Of a stretch of DNA of 64,000 nucleotides, positions 56,427 through 64,000 are shown piece by piece. A model generated the notes under the pieces. It searched no databases and was not told the origin of the DNA. It saw nothing but the letters and a program-made list of their open reading frames with translations. A program made the translations under genes and the position numbers. The stretch spans positions 2,914,001-2,978,000 of the forward strand of contig NC_014145.1 in NCBI RefSeq assembly GCF_000253115.1. The letters run 5' to 3'. Every line of letters starts with the position of its first letter. Within the stretch, counting starts at the first letter, position 1. Origin of the DNA: Thiomonas arsenitoxydans. Lineage in GTDB: Bacteria; Pseudomonadota; Gammaproteobacteria; Burkholderiales; Burkholderiaceae_C.

Positions 56427-56522
56427 CGCGTCCTCCGCGCCCTCCAAATCCGGCGCTTCTTTTTTTTATAGCGCCTTCGGTTTACCGCCCGCGCACTCAG
56501 GCGCGGCTGTTCCACATCCCCC

Positions 56523-57599
56523 ATGAAACCTTCCCTGCTGGACAAACTGGAGCAGATGCAACGACGGGCCGACGAGCTTGACGCCTTGCTTGCCGCACCC
56601 GATTGCACCGCGGATCTGCAGCGCTTTCGCAACATGACGCGGGAACTGGCCGAGCTGCAAGCCGTGGTCGGGCTGTATGTGCAATACAAGACAAAAACAG
56701 AAGACCTGTCGCAGGCGGAATCGTTGCTGAGCGACCCCGACATGAAGGAGCTGGCGCAGCAGGAAATTCAGGATGCACGCGCTGCCCTCGACGCGCTTGA
56801 AGCCCGGCTTCAGGTCGCCTTGTTGCCGCGCGACCCGGACGATAGCCGCAACGTGTTCGTGGAAATCCGGGCCGGAACGGGGGGGGAAGAGTCCGCGCTT
56901 TTCGCCGCCGACTTGCTGCGCATGTATGCGCGCTATGCCGAGCGCAAGCGCTGGACGACCGAAGTGATCAGCGAGAGCCCGAGCGATCTCGGCGGATACA
57001 AGGAAGTGATTCTGCGCGTCGCGGGTGAAGGCGCCTACGGTCTGCTGAAATACGAATCGGGCGGCCACCGCGTGCAGCGGGTGCCCAAGACCGAGACACA
57101 GGGACGCATTCATACCAGTGCGGCCACCGTGGCCGTGATGCCCGAGGTGGATGAGGCTCAGGCGATCCAGATCAACCCTTCCGACTTGCGCATCGACACC
57201 TTTCGCGCCTCGGGTGCGGGCGGGCAGCACATCAACAAGACCGACTCGGCCATACGCATCACCCACCTGCCCACCGGGCTGGTCGTGGAGTGTCAGGACG
57301 AACGCTCGCAGCACCGCAACAAGGCGCGCGCACTGTCGGTACTGGCCGCGCGTCTGGCCGAGCGAGAACGACAGGCCCGGCAGGCGGAGGAAGCGGCCAC
57401 GCGCAAAAGCCTGGTGGGCAGTGGCGACCGCTCCGACCGCATCCGCACCTACAACTTTCCGCAGGGCCGGGTCAGCGAGCACCGCATCAACCTCACCCTC
57501 TACAAAATCGACGCCATCCTGGACGGCGACCTCGACGAACTGCTCACCGCCCTGCGCACCGAAGATCAGGCCGCGCAACTGGCGGCCCTGGGAGCATGA
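56523..57599 (+). CDS. prfA: Peptide chain release factor 1
   Basis: A 358-residue factor that ends translation at UAA and UAG. The GGQ peptidyl-hydrolysis motif is in [15 protein letters not shown]. The codon-reading PxT loop is [14 protein letters not shown], with Lys at the variable place. The N-terminal domain is coiled ([16 protein letters not shown]). It lies 96 bases after hemA and two bases before prmC, whose product methylates the GGQ glutamine. Confidence 0.97.
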   Translation: MKPSLLDKLEQMQRRADELDALLAAPDCTADLQRFRNMTRELAELQAVVGLYVQYKTKTEDLSQAESLLSDPDMKELAQQEIQDARAALDALEARLQVALLPRDPDDSRNVFVEIRAGTGGEESALFAADLLRMYARYAERKRWTTEVISESPSDLGGYKEVILRVAGEGAYGLLKYESGGHRVQRVPKTETQGRIHTSAATVAVMPEVDEAQAIQINPSDLRIDTFRASGAGGQHINKTDSAIRITHLPTGLVVECQDERSQHRNKARALSVLAARLAERERQARQAEEAATRKSLVGSGDRSDRIRTYNFPQGRVSEHRINLTLYKIDAILDGDLDELLTALRTEDQAAQLAALGA

Positions 57600-57600
57600 G

Positions 57601-58521
57601 ATGACAGCGCCGCGCGATCTGGCCGCTTGGACGCGAACCTGCGGCCTGCCCCGGCTGGACGCACAGGCCCTCATCGAGGCCGTACTCGGCTGGAGCCGCG
57701 CCCAGCAAGCCGCCCATCCCGAACGCCTGCTTGACTCGGCCGAACTGACCCGGCTGCAGGCGCTGGCGACGCGTCTGCTAGGCGGCGAACCGCTGGCCTA
57801 TGTGCTGGGAGAGCGCGAGTTTTTCGGCCTGAGTTTCGAAGTGACCCCCGATGTGCTCATTCCCCGCCCGGATACCGAATTGTTGGTGGAACTCTCCCTG
57901 CGCCATCTCGACGCCCTGCCCGCCACCCACGCGCCCACGGCGCTCGACATGGGCACCGGCAGCGGAGCGATTGCCATCGCCATCGCCCATGCCCGCCCGC
58001 ATGTGCGGGTCTGGGCCTTGGACGCCAGCGCTGCCGCGCTCGCCGTGGCGCAAGGCAATGCGCGGCGGCTGCTCGATGCCCGGCGCGCAGGCGGCGAGGT
58101 GCACTTTCTCCAGTCCAACTGGTGGGATGCCTTGCAACCCCCGGCGACGACAGCGCGCTTCGACTGCATTGTTTCCAACCCGCCTTACATCGCTGCGCAC
58201 GACCCGCATCTGCCCGCCTTGCGCCATGAACCCGCCCTCGCGCTGACCGGCCAGCATCTCAACCCGGACGGGCTGGGCGATCTGCGCCAGATCATTGCGC
58301 AGGCCGATCGGTTTCTGCGGGACGACGGCTGTCTGCTCCTGGAGCATGGCTACGATCAGGCGGCCGCCGTGCGCGATTTGCTGGAGGCTCACGGGTATCG
58401 CGAGGTGTTCAGCGCACGCGATCTGGCCGGTATCGAACGGGTGAGCGGCGGGATAGTCGCGGCTGGTTGCGGCGATTCTCGAAATAGGCCCCCGTTCGCA
58501 ACAAAACCGGCCGCCCTCTAA
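57601..58521 (+). CDS. prmC: Release factor glutamine methyltransferase
   Basis: A 306-residue class I methyltransferase that methylates the GGQ glutamine of RF1 and RF2. The SAM motif is ALDMGTGSGAIAIAIA, and the substrate motif is VSNPPYIAAHDPHL. PRPDTELLVE is the usual segment before motif I. The ATG at 57601 follows the prfA stop after one base. The C-terminal 20 residues (after GGIVAAG) extend past the usual family end. Confidence 0.95.
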   Translation: MTAPRDLAAWTRTCGLPRLDAQALIEAVLGWSRAQQAAHPERLLDSAELTRLQALATRLLGGEPLAYVLGEREFFGLSFEVTPDVLIPRPDTELLVELSLRHLDALPATHAPTALDMGTGSGAIAIAIAHARPHVRVWALDASAAALAVAQGNARRLLDARRAGGEVHFLQSNWWDALQPPATTARFDCIVSNPPYIAAHDPHLPALRHEPALALTGQHLNPDGLGDLRQIIAQADRFLRDDGCLLLEHGYDQAAAVRDLLEAHGYREVFSARDLAGIERVSGGIVAAGCGDSRNRPPFATKPAAL

Positions 58522-58556
58522 AATTGTTTGATCGACATCAACTAGGAAATGCCGCC

Positions 58557-58874
58557 ATGTCCAGTGTGCAAGAGCAAATTGATCAAATCGTCAAGAACAA
58601 CGACGTAGTGCTGTTCATGAAAGGCTCGCCGCAATTCCCCATGTGCGGTTTTTCGGGGCGCGCGGTGCAGTTGCTCAAGTCGTGCGGCGTCAGCCAGATC
58701 AAGGCTGTGGACGTGCTGCAGGACGAAGGCATTCGCCAGGGCATCAAGGAATACGCCAACTGGCCCACCATCCCTCAGCTTTACGTCAAGGGCGAATTCG
58801 TCGGCGGCTCGGACATCATGGCCGAGATGGCGCAAAGCGGCGAGCTGCAAGCTCTACTGGGCAGCCTGAAATAA
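58557..58874 (+). CDS. grxD: Monothiol glutaredoxin, Grx4/GrxD family
   Basis: A 105-residue monothiol glutaredoxin with the CGFS active site at residues 30-33 (FPMCGFSGRA). WPTIPQLYVKGEFVGGSDI is the glutathione-binding part. Such proteins carry [2Fe-2S] clusters for iron-sulfur assembly, with BolA-type partners. The ATG at 58557 gives the family N-terminus. It lies 35 bases after prmC. Confidence 0.96.
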   Translation: MSSVQEQIDQIVKNNDVVLFMKGSPQFPMCGFSGRAVQLLKSCGVSQIKAVDVLQDEGIRQGIKEYANWPTIPQLYVKGEFVGGSDIMAEMAQSGELQALLGSLK

Positions 58875-58930
58875 GCGCGCATTCGTTTGACTGACATTCG
58901 CTTGACGCCCCCCTTCAGCCCGCCGCTCCC

Positions 58931-59509
58931 ATGACTCGGCCAAGACTCATCGTGGCGCTGACCGGGGCGACGGGCATCGTCTATGGCGTGCGATTGCTGC
59001 AACATCTGCAGCGGATCGGCGGCGTTGAGACGCATCTGCTGATTTCCGCCGCCGGCGTGCTCAACCTCAAGGTGGAAATGGACCTCGACCGCAAGGCAGT
59101 CGAGGCGCTGGCGGAAGTGGTGCATCCCGTCGGCGACATCGGCGCGGCCATTGCCAGCGGCTCGTTTTCCTCCTTGGGCATGGTGGTGGCGCCCTGCTCC
59201 ATGCGCTCTCTGGCGGCCATTGCCCACGGCTTTTGCGACAATCTCATCACTCGCGCGGCAGACGTGTGCCTGAAAGAGCGCCGCAAACTGGTGCTGCTGC
59301 CGCGCGAGGCGCCGCTCAACCTCGCCCATCTGCGCAATATGACCGCCGTCACGGAAATGGGCGGCGTCATTTTCCCGCCCCTGCCCGCGTTCTATCTGCG
59401 GCCCGCCAGCATCGAAGCCATGGTCGACGCCAGCCTGGCGCGCGTGCTCGACCAGTTCGCCATCGCCCACGATCTCGGCCAGGAGTGGTCGGGGGTCAGG
59501 TCAAGCTGA
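58931..59509 (+). CDS. ubiX: Flavin prenyltransferase UbiX
   Basis: A 192-residue flavoprotein that adds dimethylallyl to FMN to form the prenyl-FMN cofactor of UbiD decarboxylases in ubiquinone synthesis. IVALTGATGIVYGVRLLQHL is the N-terminal FMN-binding motif, and APCSMRSLAAIAHGFCDNLI and LREAPLNLAHLRNM-type sequence (PREAPLNLAHLRNMTAV) follow. It is the last gene of the hemA run, 56 bases after grxD; ubiD is not nearby. Confidence 0.95.
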   Translation: MTRPRLIVALTGATGIVYGVRLLQHLQRIGGVETHLLISAAGVLNLKVEMDLDRKAVEALAEVVHPVGDIGAAIASGSFSSLGMVVAPCSMRSLAAIAHGFCDNLITRAADVCLKERRKLVLLPREAPLNLAHLRNMTAVTEMGGVIFPPLPAFYLRPASIEAMVDASLARVLDQFAIAHDLGQEWSGVRSS

Positions 59510-59519
59510 ACACAGCGCT

Positions 59520-59607
59520 CAAGGAAACGCAGGGCCGCACCAAGTTTCCTTGACCCCCACGGGGGGCGGGCTGGGCGCAGCCCGGCCCTGGGGGCGCTTA
59601 TAAGCGC
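59520..59607. repeat. Three successive inverted repeats between ubiX and ppk2
   Basis: CAAGGAAAC (59520-59528) pairs with GTTTCCTTG (59544-59552). CGGGCTG (59567-59573) pairs with CAGCCCG (59578-59584). GCGCTTATAAGCGC (59594-59607) is a perfect palindrome. None has a following T run, so rather than a classic terminator it looks like a REP-like or processing element. Confidence 0.6.
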
Positions 59608-59679
59608 TGCCGTTTGTCCAATGTCATTGTGGGCGGCCGTACCCAGGGTCTATAAAGGCAGTATCTACTTGGAGATGCC

Positions 59680-60873
59680 ATGAATTCACCCACCGCCCCA
59701 CGTAAAACAACAGCACGGCCTGCGCGCAAGCGGGTCAGCCCGGCAAAGTCGGCACAGCGGCGCCAGGCAGCGCACAACGCCGCCCACAACAAGGTTGCAC
59801 AAGGCGACATTCCGCCGCATCTCACGCCTGCTGGCGTGCGCAAGTTCGTGATCGATCAGTCGCAAGAGGCGGCGCAGCAGGCTGAACTGGCGGCGCTCGA
59901 CACCATCCTCAAAGGCCCGCCGCCTGCAGACCTCCACAACGAAGGCGTGCAAGCCATTCTGGAGGGTGACGCCCCCGACGATGCAGCGGCCATGCGGGCG
60001 GCGCTGGGCATGCCGGCGGGCGAGCCCGCCCCGCAACACACCAGTGATGAGCTGGCCGAAGACTGGCGCAAGGGCGGTTATCCCTACAAATTCAAGATGC
60101 TGCGGCGAGATTACGAGCGACAGAAATTCGTGTTGCAAACCGAGCTGCTCAAGCTGCAGGCCTGGGTGAAGGAAAGCCGACAGCGTGTGATCATTCTGTT
60201 CGAGGGGCGCGACGCAGCGGGCAAGGGCGGCACCATCAAACGGGTGATGGAGCACCTCAACCCCCGTGGCGCGCGCGTCGTGGCGCTCGAAAAACCTAGC
60301 GAGGTCGAACGCGGCCAGTGGTATTTCCAGCGCTATGTGCAGCATCTGCCCACGGCCGGCGAGATCGTGCTGTTTGACCGCTCTTGGTACAACCGGGCTG
60401 GGGTCGAGCGCGTGATGGGGTTTTGCACCGACGCCGAGTACCACGAATTTCTGCGCCAAGCGCCGGAGTTCGAGCGCAATCTGGTGCGCAGCGGCATTCA
60501 TCTCATCAAGTTCTGGTTCTCAGTCAGCCAGGACGAGCAGCGCCGCCGCTTCAAGGAGCGGCAGGTGCACCCGCTCAAGCAGTGGAAGCTGTCGCCCATC
60601 GACATGGCCTCGCTCGACAAGTGGGACGACTACACCCGCGCCAAGGAGGCCATGTTCTTCCACACCGACACGGCCGATTCCCCCTGGACGGTGGTGAAGT
60701 CGAACGACAAGAAGCGCGCGCGGCTCAACGCCATGCGCTACGTGCTGCATTCGCTGCCCTACACCGGCAAGGATGTGACGCGCATCGGCGAGGTGGACAA
60801 CCTCATCGTCGGCCGCGCCAACTTCATTCACGAGCGCGGTGAGCACGATCTGAGCAAGGGCGAGTACGTCTGA
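59680..60873 (+). CDS. ppk2: Polyphosphate kinase 2 family protein
   Basis: A 397-residue protein with a PPK2 kinase domain from about residue 140: Walker A is FEGRDAAGKGGTIKR and the lid and Walker B regions are EKPSEVERGQWYFQRY and LFDRSWYNRAGVERV. PPK2 enzymes use polyphosphate to phosphorylate nucleotides or the reverse. The first 130 residues are an extension: a very basic start (KTTARPARKRVSPAKSAQRR) then an acidic Ala-rich region. GGAG precedes the ATG. The exact nucleotide preference cannot be read from sequence. Confidence 0.92.
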   Translation: MNSPTAPRKTTARPARKRVSPAKSAQRRQAAHNAAHNKVAQGDIPPHLTPAGVRKFVIDQSQEAAQQAELAALDTILKGPPPADLHNEGVQAILEGDAPDDAAAMRAALGMPAGEPAPQHTSDELAEDWRKGGYPYKFKMLRRDYERQKFVLQTELLKLQAWVKESRQRVIILFEGRDAAGKGGTIKRVMEHLNPRGARVVALEKPSEVERGQWYFQRYVQHLPTAGEIVLFDRSWYNRAGVERVMGFCTDAEYHEFLRQAPEFERNLVRSGIHLIKFWFSVSQDEQRRRFKERQVHPLKQWKLSPIDMASLDKWDDYTRAKEAMFFHTDTADSPWTVVKSNDKKRARLNAMRYVLHSLPYTGKDVTRIGEVDNLIVGRANFIHERGEHDLSKGEYV

Positions 60874-60896
60874 TCACCCTGATCTGATTTTTCGAC

Positions 60897-61343
60897 TTAT
60901 GGCCCGCCGAAACGCTGTGCGAACGCGCGCTGCAAAACCGCATCCACCTCCGGCAGGCGCGCACTGAGGCTGACCAGCATGGCCTCATTGGCCGGGCGCT
61001 GCGCGGCAGACCAGGCGGATTGCGGCCAGTAAGCGTCCCAGCGCCAGCGCGCGATGACATGCCAGTGCAGATGCGGCACCACATTGCCCAGGCTGGCGAG
61101 GTTGATTTTGTCGGGCGCCAGCGTTTCGCGCAGCAACTGCTCGGCCAGCGCCACCGCGTCCAGGCAGGTCAGGCGTTGCAGCGCGGTCAAGTCGCTGAAC
61201 TCGGCCACATGCGCGTTCCACACCACCCGGTAAAACGCCGGAAGCAGGGCGTCGTCTGCCCAGATCAGGCGGAATTCCGCACCGCGCCAGATCAGCCGCC
61301 CGCCGTCGGTCTTACAGAGTGCGCAGTCCGTCTCGCTCGACAT
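60897..61343 (-). CDS. HIT-family protein (histidine triad hydrolase)
   Basis: A 148-residue HIT protein with the active-site triad HLHWHVIARW (His91, His93, His95). The N-terminal CALCKTDGG may bind zinc, as in some HIT proteins. These enzymes hydrolyse nucleoside phosphoramidates or dinucleotides. It lies three bases after the anti-sigma gene and is probably the last gene of that operon. Its substrate is not predictable. Confidence 0.87.
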   Translation of the reverse strand: MSSETDCALCKTDGGRLIWRGAEFRLIWADDALLPAFYRVVWNAHVAEFSDLTALQRLTCLDAVALAEQLLRETLAPDKINLASLGNVVPHLHWHVIARWRWDAYWPQSAWSAAQRPANEAMLVSLSARLPEVDAVLQRAFAQRFGGP

Positions 61344-61346
61344 CGC

Positions 61347-62081
61347 TCACGCGCGCTGCGCCGCGCCCACCATGATCACCGGCCCGGTCGGCAGGCCTGT
61401 GGGAGAACCACCGGGCGGCTCCACGCTGACGGCAAACGCCTTGGCCTGCGACAGATGCGACTGCGCCGACTCGGGAATGGGGTAGCGGCTCTGCCCCGCC
61501 GCCACGACGCCCAGGGAAATGGGGGCGCCCTGTGTGGGCAGCAGCCAGAGCTGGTAGCTCTTGCCGCTGGGTGGCGTCATGGCGCCAACGGCCGTCAGAG
61601 TCAGCTTGCCGTTCTGCACCGTCACAACGGCGGCCTGCCCGCCCGCGCCGTGCATCAATGCCGCCATCTGTACAGGCGCGGCCGTACCACGGCCGACCTC
61701 CGGGTTTTGCACCAGCACCACGACTGAAAAGGCCACCGCAGCCACGGCCACGCCGCCGAGCCACAGAGACAAGCGCCGCCAGGCTTCAACGCCCCAAGAC
61801 GTCGACTTGCCAGCCCCCGCAGGCTGAGTCGCGCGCGGGGTATCGAGGCGCGCGGTGATGCCCTGCCAGACCGAGTCGGACGGCTGACCGATTTGCGCTG
61901 CCGACAGCAAGCTGGCATCGAGCCGCGTGCGCCAGCCTTGCACCGCATGGGCAAACTCAGGGCTCTGCTCCAGCAAACGCTGGGCGCGACGCTGCGCAGC
62001 CGGGCTGAGCCCGCCTGTGAGCCAGTCGGCCGCCAGCCGGTCGAGCAGATCGCTGTTGCGGTAGCGTGCGGGCAGCGTCAC
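61347..62081 (-). CDS. RskA-type anti-sigma factor, membrane bound
   Basis: A 244-residue protein. The cytoplasmic anti-sigma domain (about residues 1-80, with LAADWLTGGLSPAAQRRAQRLL in part) is followed by one membrane helix (about residues 86-108) and a periplasmic RskA domain with SYQLWLLPTQGAPISLGVV. Such proteins hold an ECF sigma factor until regulated proteolysis. Its ATG overlaps the sigma gene stop (ATGA), so the two are translationally coupled. The signal it senses is unknown. Confidence 0.88.
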   Translation of the reverse strand: MTLPARYRNSDLLDRLAADWLTGGLSPAAQRRAQRLLEQSPEFAHAVQGWRTRLDASLLSAAQIGQPSDSVWQGITARLDTPRATQPAGAGKSTSWGVEAWRRLSLWLGGVAVAAVAFSVVVLVQNPEVGRGTAAPVQMAALMHGAGGQAAVVTVQNGKLTLTAVGAMTPPSGKSYQLWLLPTQGAPISLGVVAAGQSRYPIPESAQSHLSQAKAFAVSVEPPGGSPTGLPTGPVIMVGAAQRA

Positions 62082-62641
62082 CTTGCGCCCTCCCCGAGAC
62101 AGTCGCGCAAAAACAGCACCGCGCGCCGGATCAGCGTTTTCACCGTGCCCAGCGGCAGAGCACGCTCGCGAGCGACTTCGGCGTGCGACTGCCCCAAGAC
62201 ATACGCCGCCGCGAGCAGATCACGCTGGCGGGGTTGCAACTGTCCCAAACAATCCTCCATCGGTTGGCCCTGCAAGCGGGCTTCGAGCAGCGCTTCAGGC
62301 GTGCGGTAATCCGCGATTTCGGGCGGATCATCCGCCTCATCGCCCTGCAGTGAAACGACATACTGCGCCTCGCGCTTGTTGGCGCGCAGGCGATCGAGAC
62401 AGGTGTTGCGCACCAGCGCGGAAATCCAGGCCTCCGGGCTGCCCAAAGCAGGCCGGTAGCTTGCGGCCTGATGCCAGACCTTCACATACGCATCCTGCAT
62501 GGCCTCTTCGGCAAACGACCGGTCGCGCAGCAGCCGCAGGCAGATCGCCCAGGCCCGGTTTTGCGTGGCCGCGTACAACTGGCCGAACGCGTCGCGGTCG
62601 GCCAGGGCGGTGTAGGCAAGCAGGGATTGCAGGTCGGGCAT
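62078..62641 (-). CDS. ECF RNA polymerase sigma factor (SigK-like)
   Basis: A 187-residue ECF sigma factor. Region 2 spans about residues 17-85 (DRSFAEEAMQDAYVKVW). Region 4 is near the C-terminus (QRDLLAAAYVLGQSHAEVARE, in part, and LGTVKTLIRRAV). It resembles the ECF19/SigK group paired with RskA. The ATG at 62641 is preferred; an ATG at 62734 would add 31 basic residues and leave only 35 bases to the ferritin-like gene. It is followed by its anti-sigma gene. Confidence 0.88.
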   Translation of the reverse strand: MPDLQSLLAYTALADRDAFGQLYAATQNRAWAICLRLLRDRSFAEEAMQDAYVKVWHQAASYRPALGSPEAWISALVRNTCLDRLRANKREAQYVVSLQGDEADDPPEIADYRTPEALLEARLQGQPMEDCLGQLQPRQRDLLAAAYVLGQSHAEVARERALPLGTVKTLIRRAVLFLRDCLGEGAR

Positions 62642-62769
62642 GAGCGCAGCGTGAGGGGCAGCCCGGCGTTCGCGGCGCCGCCCGATGAAGGCGTGCCGCA
62701 AAGCAGGCGGGTTTGCGGCGAATGTTACCGACATCGCGCCGCACCCGCTGTTCGGGATGCCCCCGGCGA

Positions 62770-63393
62770 TCAGGCGATGAACGCCGCAGGCACCGGGTCT
62801 TTACCCAAGGCGTTGAGCAGAATGGCCCAGTGCATGGTCTCGTCGCCCATGATGCTGGCCGCGGCCTTGGCGAGATCTTTGTTGTGGAATTGTGGCACTG
62901 CGCCCAGATAGGCACTGGCCGCGCCCTTTTCCAGCCCGGCGGCGAATTCCAGCACGTCGGCCTGCGATTTGAGCGAGGCCGTGGGGAAGCCGTACTCATC
63001 GGGCTTCTTGGCCATGACCGGCGTGCCGCCCAGCTTGCCGATGGTGGACGACAGCACCTCGGCATGCGCTTTGTGCTGTCCCTGGAATTTCACGGCCACG
63101 GCGAGCACCGGTTTTTCCAGCAAACCCGATTCAGCGCCGACCTGATAGGCAGCGATGGCCTGATATTCCAACCCGAGTGCGACGTTGAGAATGGCGATGT
63201 CGTCCGTGGTCGACTGGGACATCGTCCCGGCCCAGCTCGTCACCGGCGCCAGCGCGCTGGAAGCGGCCAGCCCCGCGGCGAACAGGCCGCCGACGCGGAA
63301 GAACTGACGGCGGCTGGCGCTCTGCCCGCTGGAATCCTCGGGGGTAGCGGAAGGGGAAAGGGCGGTGTGGGCTGCGGCTTGCGTGCGTTGCAT
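62770..63393 (-). CDS. Tat-exported ferritin-like protein
   Basis: A 207-residue protein of the ferritin-like group (PF13668 type). A twin-arginine signal (SRRQFFRVGGLFAAG, residues 28-42) precedes the mature part. A four-helix di-iron site can be read as Glu76, His107/His110 with Glu112, Glu155, and Glu185/His188 (ETMH). AGGAGG precedes the ATG at 63393. It is upstream of the sigma gene in the same direction, so it may be its target or partner. Function in iron or oxidative stress is inferred. Confidence 0.83.
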   Translation of the reverse strand: MQRTQAAAHTALSPSATPEDSSGQSASRRQFFRVGGLFAAGLAASSALAPVTSWAGTMSQSTTDDIAILNVALGLEYQAIAAYQVGAESGLLEKPVLAVAVKFQGQHKAHAEVLSSTIGKLGGTPVMAKKPDEYGFPTASLKSQADVLEFAAGLEKGAASAYLGAVPQFHNKDLAKAAASIMGDETMHWAILLNALGKDPVPAAFIA

Positions 63394-63496
63394 GGTGATA
63401 CCTCCTGAAAGGGAAAAAACGAGAACAGCGCGGTCTGTGCGGCTGTTGCTCGAATTACGCGCCAGCGGGCAAAACGGATTCAAACCGCGCGATTCA

Positions 63497-63525
63497 TTTA
63501 TCCCAGATCAAAAGATTGCAATTCC
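63497..63525 (-). promoter_or_regulatory. Candidate promoter for the ferritin-like/sigma factor operon
   Basis: On the minus strand GGAATT (63525-63520) and GATAAA (63502-63497) are separated by 17 bases, about 100 bases before the ferritin-like start codon. GGAAT resembles an ECF -35 element, which would fit autoregulation, but the -10 part also fits sigma70. Confidence 0.4.
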
Positions 63526-63563
63526 GGCATATCGGGCTGGGAAGTTTTTGCGTCTTGTCACTT

Positions 63564-63585
63564 TTGCAACTGTATGTATCTGCAA
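63564..63585 (+). promoter_or_regulatory. Inverted repeat in the octaheme cytochrome upstream region
   Basis: TTGCA (63564-63568) and TGCAA (63581-63585) form a dyad with 12 bases between. It lies just after a possible -35 TTGTCA (63555-63560) and overlaps the likely -10 region, 50 bases before the cytochrome start codon. Confidence 0.4.
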
Positions 63586-63634
63586 CCATGCGCTCCTGAT
63601 CGATCCGTTTCGCACACCGACTGGAGTGTTCGTC

Positions 63635-64000
63635 ATGCCGTTTACCCACCGCTTCGCGCCTGCCGCCCGCTTCGGCTTCTGGCTTCGTCTGGCCGCTGTC
63701 TGCGCGGTTGCGACCAGCGCCCCGCCAGCCCTGGCCAACCCTGCTGCGTCAATCCCTCCGTCGGCGCCGCAGTCGGCAATAGCCGAGGTCGACATCCACT
63801 CGCCTTACCGCGTGGTGCCCAAAATGCCTACAGGCGCAAAAACCACGGCGGATCACAGCAAGTTCAAGGAATTGCAGGGTCCGTTCAAAAGCGGCTCCGA
63901 GGTCACCGCCGCCTGCCTGAGTTGCCACACCGAGGCGGCCAAGCAGATCAAGGGCACCATCCACTGGAAGTGGGAGGAGGTGGAGCAGGACTCCAAGCGC
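63635..64000 (+). CDS. Octaheme tetrathionate reductase-like c-type cytochrome, partial (N-terminus only)
   Basis: The first 122 codons are present and no stop is reached before the window edge. A signal peptide runs to about residue 35 (FWLRLAAVCAVATSAPPALA). DHSKFKELQGPFKSGSEVTA leads to the first haem motif CLSCH (Cys94, Cys97, His98), followed by KGTIHWKWE. This opening resembles the octaheme tetrathionate reductase family, periplasmic multihaem enzymes acting on tetrathionate, nitrite or hydroxylamine in vitro. Only one haem site is visible, so the assignment rests on resemblance. It is divergent from the ferritin-like gene. Confidence 0.75.
   Translation, partial: MPFTHRFAPAARFGFWLRLAAVCAVATSAPPALANPAASIPPSAPQSAIAEVDIHSPYRVVPKMPTGAKTTADHSKFKELQGPFKSGSEVTAACLSCHTEAAKQIKGTIHWKWEEVEQDSKR

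Noticed and set aside
56436..56482. T8 run with GGCGCT/AGCGCC arms between hemA and prfA
   Set aside because: The T run is in the loop, not after the stem, so it is not a proper intrinsic terminator. hemA and prfA are probably co-transcribed at least in part.
57070..57120. RF1 codon-recognition loop reads PKT instead of PAT or PVT
   Set aside because: The middle residue of the PxT loop varies among bacterial RF1 proteins, and the flanking residues and GGQ motif are normal, so no change of stop-codon use is implied.
1..64000. tRNA, rRNA, CRISPR arrays, insertion sequences, attachment sites
   Set aside because: No tRNA-like T-loop contexts, rRNA segments, regularly spaced repeats, transposase genes or integrase genes were recognised in the window.

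Overview
The window is GC-rich proteobacterial chromosome with tight, mostly co-directional operons. The gene orders point to a betaproteobacterium of the order Burkholderiales: gcvT-gcvH-gcvP behind a tandem glycine riboswitch, the cta cytochrome oxidase cluster with DUF2970 and DUF2909 proteins, hemA-prfA-prmC-grxD-ubiX, a secY-infA-rpmJ-rpsM junction, and a NodIJ-type ABC exporter. The truncated octaheme cytochrome gene at the right edge and a CysB-like regulator would suit a sulfur-metabolising genus such as Thiomonas, but the genus is inference only. No rRNA, tRNA, CRISPR array, insertion sequence or prophage was found. No stretch over 300 bases lacks a gene or a recognisable RNA element.

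Layout. 1-2392 (minus): dTDP-rhamnose genes rfbB-rfbD-rfbA, the last cut by the window edge. 2489-9827 (minus): a glycine riboswitch followed by gcvT-gcvH-gcvP-ltaE-sdaA, a glycine/threonine/serine catabolic operon. 9858-12533: a Trp-rich small membrane protein, a small cytochrome c, an orphan branched-chain amino acid binding protein and a hypothetical gene. 12530-16771: pepA-holC (minus) divergent from lptF-lptG (plus). 16794-19809: CysB-like regulator, methionine-type aminotransferase, gluQRS. 19849-28818: cytochrome c oxidase and its assembly factors (sco, ctaB, ctaA, a second CX3C thioredoxin-like protein, SURF1, ctaE, ctaD, ctaC). Cox11/ctaG is not present. 29018-31244: BioC-like methyltransferase, comF, trmL. 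31247-38389 (minus): a fatty-acid beta-oxidation operon headed by a TetR regulator. 38533-41108 (plus): a molybdopterin oxidoreductase translationally coupled to a CX4R phosphatase-like protein. 41137-45077: dsbD and a NodIJ exporter. 45189-54390 (minus): spc and alpha ribosomal protein operons, from rplN to rplQ. 54649-60873: a small membrane protein, hemA-prfA-prmC-grxD-ubiX, then ppk2. 60897-63393 (minus): ferritin-like Tat protein, ECF sigma factor, RskA-type anti-sigma factor, HIT protein. 63635-64000 (plus): start of an octaheme c-type cytochrome.

The most informative signals are regulatory. The spc operon here starts at rplN, and its leader carries a consensus-like promoter, a boxA-like element and an intrinsic terminator just before the first start codon. 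The oxidase operon has a good sigma70 promoter with a LysR-type T-N11-A dyad centred near -63. hemA has an FNR-like box. The TetR gene has a palindrome abutting its own -10 element. A tandem glycine riboswitch heads a five-gene operon that also carries threonine aldolase and serine dehydratase.
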